NCBI RefSeq assembly: GCF_025290915.1
Contig: NZ_JAOCQE010000006.1
Span: forward strand, 1-64,000
DNA: 64,000 nt
From: Streptomyces sp. 15-116A
GTDB taxonomy: Bacteria > Actinomycetota > Actinomycetes > Streptomycetales > Streptomycetaceae
Reading direction: 5' to 3'
Shown here: in pieces, positions 15,204 through 23,336 of the stretch
How positions within the stretch are numbered: the first letter of the stretch is position 1
Layout: the number at the start of each line of letters is the position of its first letter
Made by a program: the position numbers and the translations under genes
The notes under the pieces: model-generated
Told to the model about the DNA's origin: nothing
Seen by the model: only the letters and a program-made list of their open reading frames with translations
The model's database searches: none

Positions 15204-18185
15204 TCATGTGCCGGTGAGGAGGGTGTCCAGGGCTCTCGCCGTGCTGGGGTGGCGGGTGGTGAGGGGGGTGGTGGACGAGGCGGAGGCGGTGGCGGCCGGT
15301 GCCGTCCAGTCGCCGTCGCAGCCCAGGAGTTCCGCCACCGCGTCGCATGTGGCGGGGTGCGCGTGCAGCAGCGCCGCGCCCGGCGCGGGCGGGGTGTCCG
15401 GCTCCGCCCAGCCCTCGGTGCAGCCGAGGAGCTCGGCCACCGCGTCGCACGTCGCCGGGTGGGCGGTGAGGAGTGCGGTGGGCCTGGGGCTCGGCTTCGC
15501 CGTGTCACGGGGTGTGCGTCGTGGCTGGTGCTGGGCTCGCCATGGCGGCACCCAGGTGTCCAGCGCCTCGAGGCGGGCCGGGAAGATGCGGCCGGCCTCG
15601 CGGATCAGGAGCGGAGCGAGGTCCGCGGCGCTGGAGCGCAGGGTGGTGATGAGGAGGGGGAGCCAGGGGAGGAGAACCGGGTCGGGCAGGCGGGCGAAGG
15701 CCTTCGAGACGGCCTCGACGACCACGTCCGCCAGCCCCGGCACCGGCTCCAGCGCGTGGACGAAGCCGCTGAGGTAGCGCGGGTAGGCGGGGACGACGAG
15801 CGGGTTGTCGAGGAGCTCGTCGCACCGCGCCCGCAGTTCGGCGCGGGACAGGGTGCCGAGCTGTACCTGTGCCGCCCACAGCAGGGCCGTCTTCGGCGGG
15901 TCGTCGGGGTGGGACTGGGCGACCGCGAGTTCCAGTTGCGCCCGGTCGCAGCCCAGGGACAGCGCGAGGCTCTCCATGCTGAACAGGAAGCCCAGCATCG
16001 CCGCGACCTGCCCGACCGTCGCCTCCTCGTTCCGGAAGGCGGTGGGCAACAGGGTGCAGTAGTGGGCGTAACCGGTCCTGGTGAAGGACTCGATCCACGG
16101 GGGCAGCTCCGGCTCGGTCGTCCGGTAGTACGCCAGCAGCGCCCGCACCCGGCGCAGCACCTCCGGCGCGCCGTCCACGCTGCGTTCGGCGGCGAGTACC
16201 TTCAGCGCGTGCGTGCCGAGTTCGTCGGCCAGGCGCCTGCTGCCCAGATAGAGGGTCGCGTCCTCGACCGCGGCCAGCACGGTCGCCGTCGTGGCCCGCG
16301 GGGCGTACGCCTCGCGGCGCAGCCGCTGTTCCAGGACCTGCTCGAGACTGACGCCCTCGTAGCCGAGTTCGATCAGGGCACGCTGGTGGGTGCCCAGCGC
16401 CAGGTCCCACGACTCCTGGATCGACCGCTCGCCGAGCCGCCGTTCGCCCATGATGGGCCGGGCGGCACCGTGCGGCATGAGGCGCCGCAGCATCCACAGC
16501 ACGTCGGAGCACGCCTGGAGTTCGGGCCGGGAGGCCATGTCCAGCAGGGCTCGCTGCACGCCCCGCTGCTGGAGTTTCAGCTCCAGCGGGGCGAGCCGGT
16601 CGTACACGTCACGGGCGAGCGGCGGCAGAGCCTCGTAACCCACCTGACCGATCCGGTCGCCGCCCATCATGATCTCGACGAGGCGGCGCACGTCCCGCCG
16701 ACCGGGCACCCTGTCCTTCTCGATGCAGGTGACCGCCGCGTCCTGGAAGTCGTACGGCGTCGGCTTGGCCCGGTCCCGCATGCCGGCGAGCAGGATCGAC
16801 GTCTCGAAGACGGCGATGGCGTCGGCGGTGGAGGCGAGGTAGCCGTTGCGCCGGGCCGCGCGCACGATGTCCACCGACCAGCCGAGCAGTTCGGCCTCGT
16901 CGAGACCGTCGAGGACCGGTGGTCTGCGCAGGAAGCTGGTCAGCCGGTCATCGGTGGTGGTGGCCGGAGCCCCTGCGGGGACCGATGCCTGCCGGCCCCG
17001 GGACCCCTTCGCCTTCGTCGCGGCTTTCTTCTTCCCTCCCGCCTGGCCCGCCAGCCGGTACGGCTGCACCCGCGTGCGCTTCAGGCTCTTCGCCCACTCG
17101 GTCGCGGCGATCGACACCGAACCGGCGGCCAGCCCGAACTGCGCCTCGATCGCCGCGTGGCTGGACGGGATCAGCCCGTACTGCCAGGTGGTGCCGGTGC
17201 GCGGAGAGATCGTGAACGTGTCGGCCCCGTGCACGCCGAACTCCTCGACACGGCTGGCCGCGTGGAACGCCCCGCACACGTACAGGCAGTCCTCCGGGTC
17301 GGTGCCGGTCGCCGTCAGATGCTCGCGCATCCGGGTCCACATGTACCGCTCGCGGTCCTCGTCCACGCGCACCCGGGCGGGATCGCCGGGGGCGAGCCGG
17401 CGGAACAGGCTGCCGACGAGGAACATCACCTGGCGGTACGTGTCGTGGTCGCTGCCGCTCTCGCCGAGCGGCACCTCGACGTACTGGTGCCACCACTCCG
17501 ACCAGTGCCGCACCTTGCCGTGGCGCAGCAGATGCTCCTCCAGCTCGGCGAAGCGCGGGCGCAGATCGCCGATCTCCACGCCGACCGCCTCGCCGTGCAG
17601 CGCGGCCTCCGCCTCCACTTCCGCCGGGGCCGCCTCGGAAGCGGGTTCCGGGTGGGGCTCATGGCGCGGGTCCCACTGGAAGACGTGGTCCGAGGACCGG
17701 TCGACCAGCACCAGTTCCACGCCCGGCGTGTCCAGCGCGTACGCGATGGCCTGGTACTCGGCGGACGCCTCCGTGATCGGCGCGACGACCGACAGCGGCG
17801 CCCACTCTGCGGGGAAGCCGTCGACGTCACCGGCGAACGCCTGCACCGCCACCGGCAGCCGGCAGTTGCGCAGCTCGGTCAGCAGCGGCGCCATGTCCTC
17901 GCACAGCTCCAGATAGACGACCTTGGGCTGCTTCTCGCGCAGCCGGCGGGCCATGGCGAGTGCGGAGGCGGGGGAGTGGTGACAGACGGGGAAGATCTCC
18001 AGCGGCTCGTTCACCGCGCGGTCGACGTCGTCGACCATGCCGAGCAGGATGCTCTCCAGCGCGTCCGGCCCGCCCGCGAACCTGGCGGCGGCCTCCTGGA
18101 GTTGTCCCCGCAGCGCGCCGAATGTGCTGCTCTCGGCGGGTGCTTTCTGCACGGGTGACCCTTCGGGCTTCTGGAGTGCGCTCAT
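15204..18185 (-). CDS. DUF5682 family protein of MoxR-vWA operon
   Basis: A 993-residue cytoplasmic protein. The N-terminal third has FPVCHHSPASALAMARRL near residue 65, VVYLELCEDM near 90 and YVCGAFHAASR near 310, the signature of DUF5682 (the YehM-type partner of MoxR ATPases). The spaced HH, E, R and GAxH pattern resembles the TraB/TIKI/ChaN hydrolase superfamily, so an active N-terminal hydrolase is a reasonable guess. The C-terminal two thirds are helical repeats. The extreme C-terminus carries three tandem units of about 34 residues with the core HPATCDAVAELLGC (third copy degenerate). It is the last gene of the operon and its ATG overlaps the MoxR stop (ATGA), so the two are made together. 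Confidence 0.85.
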   Translation of the reverse strand: MSALQKPEGSPVQKAPAESSTFGALRGQLQEAAARFAGGPDALESILLGMVDDVDRAVNEPLEIFPVCHHSPASALAMARRLREKQPKVVYLELCEDMAPLLTELRNCRLPVAVQAFAGDVDGFPAEWAPLSVVAPITEASAEYQAIAYALDTPGVELVLVDRSSDHVFQWDPRHEPHPEPASEAAPAEVEAEAALHGEAVGVEIGDLRPRFAELEEHLLRHGKVRHWSEWWHQYVEVPLGESGSDHDTYRQVMFLVGSLFRRLAPGDPARVRVDEDRERYMWTRMREHLTATGTDPEDCLYVCGAFHAASRVEEFGVHGADTFTISPRTGTTWQYGLIPSSHAAIEAQFGLAAGSVSIAATEWAKSLKRTRVQPYRLAGQAGGKKKAATKAKGSRGRQASVPAGAPATTTDDRLTSFLRRPPVLDGLDEAELLGWSVDIVRAARRNGYLASTADAIAVFETSILLAGMRDRAKPTPYDFQDAAVTCIEKDRVPGRRDVRRLVEIMMGGDRIGQVGYEALPPLARDVYDRLAPLELKLQQRGVQRALLDMASRPELQACSDVLWMLRRLMPHGAARPIMGERRLGERSIQESWDLALGTHQRALIELGYEGVSLEQVLEQRLRREAYAPRATTATVLAAVEDATLYLGSRRLADELGTHALKVLAAERSVDGAPEVLRRVRALLAYYRTTEPELPPWIESFTRTGYAHYCTLLPTAFRNEEATVGQVAAMLGFLFSMESLALSLGCDRAQLELAVAQSHPDDPPKTALLWAAQVQLGTLSRAELRARCDELLDNPLVVPAYPRYLSGFVHALEPVPGLADVVVEAVSKAFARLPDPVLLPWLPLLITTLRSSAADLAPLLIREAGRIFPARLEALDTWVPPWRAQHQPRRTPRDTAKPSPRPTALLTAHPATCDAVAELLGCTEGWAEPDTPPAPGAALLHAHPATCDAVAELLGCDGDWTAPAATASASSTTPLTTRHPSTARALDTLLTGT

Positions 18186-19306
18186 GACAGGGTGGCGATC
18201 GCGTCGCGGCCGCCCTCCAGGAACTCCGGCCAGGAACCGCCCTCTTCCTTGCTGCGCGGCTCGACGACCCCGTGCAGGTACTTGTTGAGGATGGCCAGGT
18301 CCTCGGGTTCGCGCCGGGCGAGGGAACCCACGAGGGAGGAGGCCAGGGTGCGGGCGGTGAGGGCGCGCTCGCCGAAGAAGTTGCTGTGCAGCACCGCGTC
18401 CTCGAGCACGCCGATCTGCTCGGCCGTCGACAGCGCCGACTCCAGCTTCTCGTCGTCGCTGCTCGCCGCCGCGGCCGAGGCACGCAGATCGGCGAAGCTC
18501 TGCAGCAGCACGTCCAGCAGGGTCGGCGGCACGTCCAGGTCGATGGCGTGCCGGCGCAGCAGCTCCTCCATGCGGAAGCGGACGATCTCCGCCTCGCTCT
18601 TCCTGTTCGTCACCACCGGTATGCGCACGAAGTTGAAACGGCGCTTCAGCGCGGAGGACAGATCGTTGACGCCCCGGTCGCGGCTGTTGGCCGTGGCGAT
18701 GATGGAGAAGCCGGGCTTGGCGAAGACGATGTTGTCGTCCCCGCCGCCGCTCTCCAGCTCGGGTACGGAAATGTACTTCTCCGACAGAATGGAGATCAGC
18801 GCGTCCTGCACGTCACTCGTGGAGCGGGTCAGCTCCTCGAAGCGGCCGATGGCGCCGGTCTCCATCGCGGTCATGATCGGCGACGGGATCATCGACTCCC
18901 GGGACTGGCCCTTGGCGATGACCATGGACACGTTCCACGAGTACTTGATGTGGTCCTCGGTGGTGCCGGCGGTGCCCTGCACCACCAGCGTGGAGTTGCG
19001 GCAGATCGCGGCGGACAGCAGCTCGGCCAGCCAGCTCTTGCCGGTGCCGGGGTCGCCGATGAGCAGCAGACCGCGGTCGGAGGCGAGGGTGACGATGGAG
19101 CGCTCGACGAAACTGCGGTCGCCGAACCACTTCTGCGAGATCTCACGATCCAGGCCGTCGGAGCGCTCGGAGCCGAGGATGAACAGGCGGACCATCTTCG
19201 GCGACAGACGCCACGAGAACGGCTTGGGGTTGTCGTCGATCGACTCCAGCCAGTCGAGCTCCTCGGCGTACTTGATCTCGGCGGGAGCGCGCAGCAGGTC
19301 GGACAT
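18182..19306 (-). CDS. MoxR-type AAA+ ATPase
   Basis: A 374-residue AAA+ ATPase. Walker A GDPGTGKSWLAELL is near residue 82. The Walker B position reads IGRFEELTR near 153, keeping the Glu but lacking the usual preceding Asp. Sensor 1 is IIATANSRDRG near 206, with the arginine-finger region SSALKRRFNFVRIP near 220. A C-terminal helical lid follows. The long pre-sensor insertion (SESGGGDD-like) and the partner genes point to the YehL branch of MoxR proteins, which act as chaperone or remodelling ATPases with a vWA partner. It starts 64 bases after the vWA stop, with AAAGG ten bases before the ATG, and overlaps DUF5682 by four bases. Substrate unknown. Confidence 0.88.
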   Translation of the reverse strand: MSDLLRAPAEIKYAEELDWLESIDDNPKPFSWRLSPKMVRLFILGSERSDGLDREISQKWFGDRSFVERSIVTLASDRGLLLIGDPGTGKSWLAELLSAAICRNSTLVVQGTAGTTEDHIKYSWNVSMVIAKGQSRESMIPSPIMTAMETGAIGRFEELTRSTSDVQDALISILSEKYISVPELESGGGDDNIVFAKPGFSIIATANSRDRGVNDLSSALKRRFNFVRIPVVTNRKSEAEIVRFRMEELLRRHAIDLDVPPTLLDVLLQSFADLRASAAAASSDDEKLESALSTAEQIGVLEDAVLHSNFFGERALTARTLASSLVGSLARREPEDLAILNKYLHGVVEPRSKEEGGSWPEFLEGGRDAIATLS

Positions 19307-19370
19307 GAAGAGTTGGCCTTTCGGTGAAGGGGATCACGAACAGGGGCAATGCCTGGCGCGTGTTCGGTGA

Positions 19371-20795
19371 TCAGGTCAGAAACGTCTTGAGCTCGTGCAC
19401 GAGCTTCTTGATGTGGCCGGATATCACCGGCGTACCGAGGTCCTTGAACTTCTCCCGGAACCACGGATTGACGCTGCCGCGTCCGGAGCTGGTCACCGAG
19501 CCCACCGGGATGAACTTCGCCCCCGAGCGATGAATGGCGGCCATGCTCTCGAACAGCTCGTGGGTCCGCCATTCGTAGAAGTCGGAGATCCACACCACGA
19601 CCGTGTTACGCGGCTCGGCGATCTTCGGCTGGGCGAGCGCCATGGCGACAGTGCCGTCGGTGCCGCCGCCGAGCTTGGTGCGCAGCAGCGTCTCGAACGG
19701 GTCGTGCGCCCAGGGCGTGAGGTCCAACGCCTGTGTGTCGTACGCGATGAGGTGGACGTCCACCTTCGGGAGCCCGGCGAATATGGACGCCAGGATGGTG
19801 CAGTTGACCATCGAGTCGACCATGGAGCCCGACTGGTCCACGACCACGATCAGCCGCTGCGGGGTCGTCTTGCGGCTGGTGTGCCGGTAGTAGAGGCGGT
19901 CGACGTAGAGCCGCTCCTCCTCCGGGTCCCAGTTGGTGAGGTTCTTCCAGATCGTGCGGTCGAGGTCGAGGTTGCGGAAGACCCGTTTGGGCGGCACGGA
20001 CCGGTCGAGCTCACCGACCGACGCCTTCTCCACCTGGGTGCGCAGCACTTCGGTGACCTCGTCGACGTAACGGCGGATCAGCGCCTTGGCGTTGGCCAGG
20101 GCGACGCCGGAGAGGTTGTTCTTGTCGCGCAGCAGCTGCTCGATCAGGGACATGCTCGGGGTCAGCCGGGACGCCAGCTGCGGGTCGGCCAGCACCTCGC
20201 GCAGATGCATCCGCTTGACCAGCCCGGCCTCGATGGAACCGAGCTCCGGGCCGATCTCGGGGATGAGCCGGCTGAGGTCGGGGGTGGGCGCGCCGACGCC
20301 GGTACCGGTCGGACTGACACCGCCCCCGGCCCCCACCTGTGGGGTACCGCCACGCCCATTGCGCAGCTCACCGGGCCGGCAGCCCAGCGCCCGCTCCAGC
20401 CAGCCCGCATCAGACTGCCAGCGGGCCAGCTGCTCGGCAGTCACGGTGCCGGGGCTGGAGGCGAAGACATTGAGCAGCACCTTCGACGCGAGCGCCGCAC
20501 GCCGCACCTCTGCGGCTCGGTCACGCGCGCCGTCCTCCTCCGGCTCGGGCACCATCAGCCGGTCGAACTCGGCGGCCAGTTCCGGATGCCGCTGGACGAC
20601 GGAGTCGACGGACGCCCCCGAGTCGAGCAGCGCGGCCGGCAGACCGATGTCCTCGACGACGGCGAGACTCGCCGACTCCAGGCTCGCCTGCTCCTCGGGG
20701 TCGAAGAGCCGCGCCAGCAGCCGCCAGTAGAGCACCTGCCGCCGGTTGTCGTACGGGTCGGCCTCCGGGACCTCCCCCTGGATGGGCTCGCTCAT
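19371..20795 (-). CDS. vWA-domain (CoxE/YehP-like) protein of MoxR operon
   Basis: A 474-residue protein. The N-terminal 200 residues are helical with a Gly/Pro-rich linker near 150-175. The C-terminal part is a von Willebrand A domain with an intact MIDAS: VVVDQSGSM near residue 315 (DxSxS), GGGTDGT near 388 (Thr) and VWISDFYEW near 415 (Asp). MIDAS-competent vWA proteins bind Mg2+ and act as adaptors for MoxR ATPases, presenting or recruiting targets. The ATG at 20795 overlaps the upstream stop by four bases, so the gene is coupled to the 472-residue protein. I excluded the longer in-frame extension because it lies within that upstream gene. Confidence 0.88.
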   Translation of the reverse strand: MSEPIQGEVPEADPYDNRRQVLYWRLLARLFDPEEQASLESASLAVVEDIGLPAALLDSGASVDSVVQRHPELAAEFDRLMVPEPEEDGARDRAAEVRRAALASKVLLNVFASSPGTVTAEQLARWQSDAGWLERALGCRPGELRNGRGGTPQVGAGGGVSPTGTGVGAPTPDLSRLIPEIGPELGSIEAGLVKRMHLREVLADPQLASRLTPSMSLIEQLLRDKNNLSGVALANAKALIRRYVDEVTEVLRTQVEKASVGELDRSVPPKRVFRNLDLDRTIWKNLTNWDPEEERLYVDRLYYRHTSRKTTPQRLIVVVDQSGSMVDSMVNCTILASIFAGLPKVDVHLIAYDTQALDLTPWAHDPFETLLRTKLGGGTDGTVAMALAQPKIAEPRNTVVVWISDFYEWRTHELFESMAAIHRSGAKFIPVGSVTSSGRGSVNPWFREKFKDLGTPVISGHIKKLVHELKTFLT

Positions 20796-22210
20796 TTCCG
20801 CAGCAGCCTTCCCGCACGCTCCCGCAGCACGGTGACGGCATCGGTGGCCGCCTTCTCGGCCCGGACGCCGGCCTTGTCGCTCGTACCACCGGCCCACGCC
20901 CCGGCGTGCACGGCCACGGCCTTCTTCCGCACCGTCCGCTCCACAGCCAGCGGCTGGACCAGAAACTCCCCGGCGTCCCACCGCAACAGCCCGATGCACG
21001 CACCGGAGGAGGCGACGGCCTCGGACGTGAGCGGCCCGGCCGCCGGAACCCGGTCGCTGTCGACGGCAAGACGCTGCCCGGCGACCTGGAAGGCCACGAA
21101 GCCGTCGTCCTCGCCCTTCTCCACCGCGTAACCCTCCAGCAGCACGGGCACGGCGATCCGGGTGGGGTGCCGGTCCAGAGGCGTCGTGGGACAGGCGGAA
21201 GCGGTGGGGAGCGCGACCCGGGCGGTGGTGAAGACCTCGGCGGGCTCGCCCATCCGGGCCCGGGCGTCGTCCCATATCAAGTCGCCCTCGGCGGTGAGGG
21301 CCATGGAATCCACTTCCATGGCACGCTCCTCGCTGACGGCGGTCAGCAGCGACAGGTGCGGCCGGAGCAGCTGCCACAGCCCCGCGCCTACGACGGTGTC
21401 CGGCTTCGGCGCGGACGCCGAGGCCCGCACCAGCCGCGGCGCACCACCGTCCGCGGGCTCGAACACCGCGTGCACCTGCGCCTGTACGGCCGTGGCGTGC
21501 TCCTGCACATCGACGCCGAGCGGCAGCAGACGACCGCTCACCTCGGCGACCGCAGGAGCGGACACAGCGCCGGGCAGCGTCAGCAGCACCGCCCGCGACC
21601 ACAGATCGGCCCAGCGGCGCACCGGAATCCGCTCCAGGGTGGCGCCAGGGCAGGAGGCGGCGAGTTCGGCGGCGAACCCGTCGAGCAGGGTCGCGAGGCG
21701 ACGGAGCGCCGGATCGGGCAGCATCGCGGACACGACGGGCGCAGCCCCGGCCACGAGTTCGTGATCGATGGCCTGCCAGCCGGCTCGTGCCAGATCGCAC
21801 AGCCAGCTACGAGCGGCGGCGTGCAGGTTGACGGCATGCTCCCCGCCGTCGCCCGGCGTGGGGCCATCGGGCTGCTCGGGCCCGGGCTGGCCGGCCCCGG
21901 GCCGTTCGACGGCAGCCTCGATCTGCTCGCTGAGCGCATCGTGCACGGAGCCCAGCAGGGCGGTACGGGCGGCGGCGAGCGCGACGAAGTGATCCTCGCC
22001 GGCGGCACCGGCCGCAGCCTTCTCGGCAGCCTCGGCGACCCGGGAAGCCAGCGGGGTCCCGGCGACGGCCTCGGCGAGCGCCGCCAGCCCGTCGGCCTGG
22101 CCGGGCTGCGGCCGCAGCAGACCGCCGACGAGGACGTCGTCGAAACCGTCCACGGCCGCGAGAGCCTCATCCAGTCCAACAATGGCGTCGGCCAGCAGAT
22201 CGGCACGCAT
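20792..22210 (-). CDS. Uncharacterised protein of MoxR-vWA operon
   Basis: A 472-residue protein I cannot place in a family. The N-terminal 240 residues are Ala/Leu-rich helices (ADLLADAIVGLDEALAAVDG, FVALAAARTALLGSV) with a Pro/Gly linker near 110-125. The C-terminal half alternates beta strands (RIAVPVLLEGYAVEKG, GFVAFQVAGQRLAVDSDRV, GEFLVQPLAVERTVRKK). There is no signal peptide or membrane segment. The ATG overlaps the preceding stop by one base (TGATG) and its own stop overlaps the vWA start (ATGA). It therefore belongs to the operon and probably to the same complex, where other MoxR-vWA loci also carry variable partner proteins. Confidence 0.75.
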   Translation of the reverse strand: MRADLLADAIVGLDEALAAVDGFDDVLVGGLLRPQPGQADGLAALAEAVAGTPLASRVAEAAEKAAAGAAGEDHFVALAAARTALLGSVHDALSEQIEAAVERPGAGQPGPEQPDGPTPGDGGEHAVNLHAAARSWLCDLARAGWQAIDHELVAGAAPVVSAMLPDPALRRLATLLDGFAAELAASCPGATLERIPVRRWADLWSRAVLLTLPGAVSAPAVAEVSGRLLPLGVDVQEHATAVQAQVHAVFEPADGGAPRLVRASASAPKPDTVVGAGLWQLLRPHLSLLTAVSEERAMEVDSMALTAEGDLIWDDARARMGEPAEVFTTARVALPTASACPTTPLDRHPTRIAVPVLLEGYAVEKGEDDGFVAFQVAGQRLAVDSDRVPAAGPLTSEAVASSGACIGLLRWDAGEFLVQPLAVERTVRKKAVAVHAGAWAGGTSDKAGVRAEKAATDAVTVLRERAGRLLRK

Positions 22211-22749
22211 CAGGCCACCGCCCTCGTCGTCGGGAACCACTGCATCTCGGGCAACGGAGCCGTGGTCGGGCCGAGTTCGAGATAGGCCAGATGCCGCAGG
22301 AACCTGCTGAATACCTGGGCCGCGGCCGAACTGTCGCTCTGAGCGGGACGTGTGGCGGTCATCGCGCCGGTGAGGGACTGTGCGTCGGACTCCTCGGCCG
22401 CGTCCTCTATCTTGAGATACCGGGCAACACGCTCGGCCCCGTACTGCAGCACGGCCTCACCGATCAGCGCGCGAATGTGATTGCAGAACCATCCCCGAGC
22501 CCCGCCGCAGGGACGGTTGTTGTTGGTGCTGCACGCGAACGCGTACGACCCCGCCTCGACCGACGACACATACACCCGCCCGATGTCCGACCCGCTGGAC
22601 ACCACGCCCTGCAGCCGCCCGTCGGCCAGCTCCACGAACGGCACCTTGGCCAGCTTCCGCGGCCGCGCGGACGGCACCACTCGCGCCGTACTCGACCTCT
22701 CCCAGACCGACAACGCACCATCTCCCATGCATGCGAAGGGGGCGTTCAC
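22210..22749 (-). CDS. Small Cys/His (SWIM-like) protein, first gene of MoxR-vWA operon
   Basis: About 179 residues. The centre has ACSTNNNRPCGGARGWFCNH near residues 95-117. The closing CxH and two earlier cysteines resemble a degenerate SWIM zinc-binding motif (CxC...CxH), fitting the SWIM protein (YehQ) found in enteric MoxR-vWA loci, though this protein is much shorter. The start is uncertain. GTG at 22749 follows CGAGGTGGC, a good ribosome binding site; GTG at 22785 is also in frame, and the frame stays open to 22962 with Arg-rich residues that look non-coding. The stop overlaps the next ATG. Zinc binding and DNA, RNA or protein recognition are inferences. Confidence 0.6.
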   Translation of the reverse strand: MNAPFACMGDGALSVWERSSTARVVPSARPRKLAKVPFVELADGRLQGVVSSGSDIGRVYVSSVEAGSYAFACSTNNNRPCGGARGWFCNHIRALIGEAVLQYGAERVARYLKIEDAAEESDAQSLTGAMTATRPAQSDSSAAAQVFSRFLRHLAYLELGPTTAPLPEMQWFPTTRAVA

Positions 22750-22835
22750 GCCACCTCGGCGGAACGAGATCAAATCTAGAGGCACCCACTGACAGTGCGC
22801 TTGACCTGCGAGAATGTGCGATCCACGCGCCAGGC

Positions 22836-23110
22836 CTAGCCTTCGATTCGCCGCGCCAACCCGTCGAGCAGGGCGTGGAGCCCGGCCTCGAAGGTCTGCT
22901 CGGGGGAAGCGGCGTACTCGGCCGCCGCCGTGGTCTCGAGGCGGGCGCGCAGGCGCGGACAACGCAGGCCGATCTCCCGAGCCTTGGCCATCGCCTGCTC
23001 CAACTGCTCCTTCGCGTCGGCCCCGTCCTTGCTGACCTTCCGAGTCAGCGCGGCGGCCGCGTTGCCGAGGACGTAGGTGAAGACGGCGGCGGCGACCCGG
23101 ACCTGGCCCG
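22836..23110 (-). pseudogene. Remnant of a TetR-family regulator (C-terminal domain only)
   Basis: About 91 codons read FTYVLGNAAAALTRKV, then RCPRLRARLETTAAAEY and a final EQTFEAGLHALLDGLARRIE, matching the C-terminal ligand/dimer domain of TetR/AcrR regulators (the FExGLxxLLDGL ending is characteristic). Upstream of about 23110 the frame turns into Pro/His/Arg-rich residues with no helix-turn-helix, so the DNA-binding half is missing. There is no start codon with a ribosome binding site at the break. I read it as a decayed fragment, not a working repressor. Confidence 0.65.
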
Positions 23111-23111
23111 C

Positions 23112-23243
23112 GTGAAGGTCGCCTCCTTTCTCAAGGCGGTCGAGGACGCGTTTCCGGGATGGGTGCGGGTGCAGACGTACGTGCGGAACACCGTGGTCTT
23201 CGGCGGGTCCGCTGCAGCCCTGGTGGCCGTCTCCGGCGCCTGA
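23112..23243 (+). pseudogene. Orphan 43-codon fragment with coding-like codon use
   Basis: From GTG 23112 the frame reads KVASFLKAVEDAFPGWVRV and ends in VVFGGSAAALVAVSGA, then TGA. Third positions are almost all G or C and the sequence looks like a genuine protein tail with a short hydrophobic segment. No complete gene extends from it and I cannot name a family. It abuts the TetR remnant head to head, so the pair may mark where a larger segment was lost or replaced. It could also be a tiny membrane peptide. Confidence 0.3.
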
Positions 23244-23273
23244 CATCACGGCGCCGCAGCGCGCAAATGCCTC

Positions 23274-23288
23274 GTTAACGCCGTCAAC
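23274..23288 (+). promoter_or_regulatory. Operator-like motif GTTAAC-N3-GTCAAC upstream of the methylase
   Basis: GTTAAC GCC GTCAAC is a near-palindrome 12 bases upstream of the methylase -35 box. The same GTTARC-N3-GTCAAC core occurs at 33236-33250 (+) and 37622-37636 (reverse orientation), each time in a control region and overlapping a -35 box at those two sites. It is a candidate binding site for a shared regulator. Confidence 0.5.
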
Positions 23289-23300
23289 GGTCTTAGTTCA

Positions 23301-23329
23301 TTGCCGCGGCAACCGGCGCTGTGTACGGT
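23301..23329 (+). promoter_or_regulatory. Leaderless promoter of the HTH-methylase gene
   Basis: TTGCCG (23301-23306), 17 bases, TACGGT (23324-23329), then seven bases to the ATG at 23337, so transcription should start at or next to the start codon. The -35 box lies inside the perfect 12-bp palindrome TTGCCGCGGCAA (23301-23312), a natural autoregulatory site. Confidence 0.6.
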
Positions 23330-23336
23330 GGCCGGT

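Noticed and set aside
14188-15207. Minus-strand frame starting at an ATG overlapping the DUF5682 stop and reading PQ(R/K)A repeats
   Set aside because: The coupling is attractive, but most of the frame is antisense to the alpha/beta hydrolase gene and crosses a terminator. Kept only as a remark on the tandem repeat.
19371-21800. 809-codon version of the vWA gene
   Set aside because: The extra N-terminal residues lie inside the upstream 472-aa gene and are Arg/Gly-rich; ATG 20795 with a four-base overlap is the natural start.
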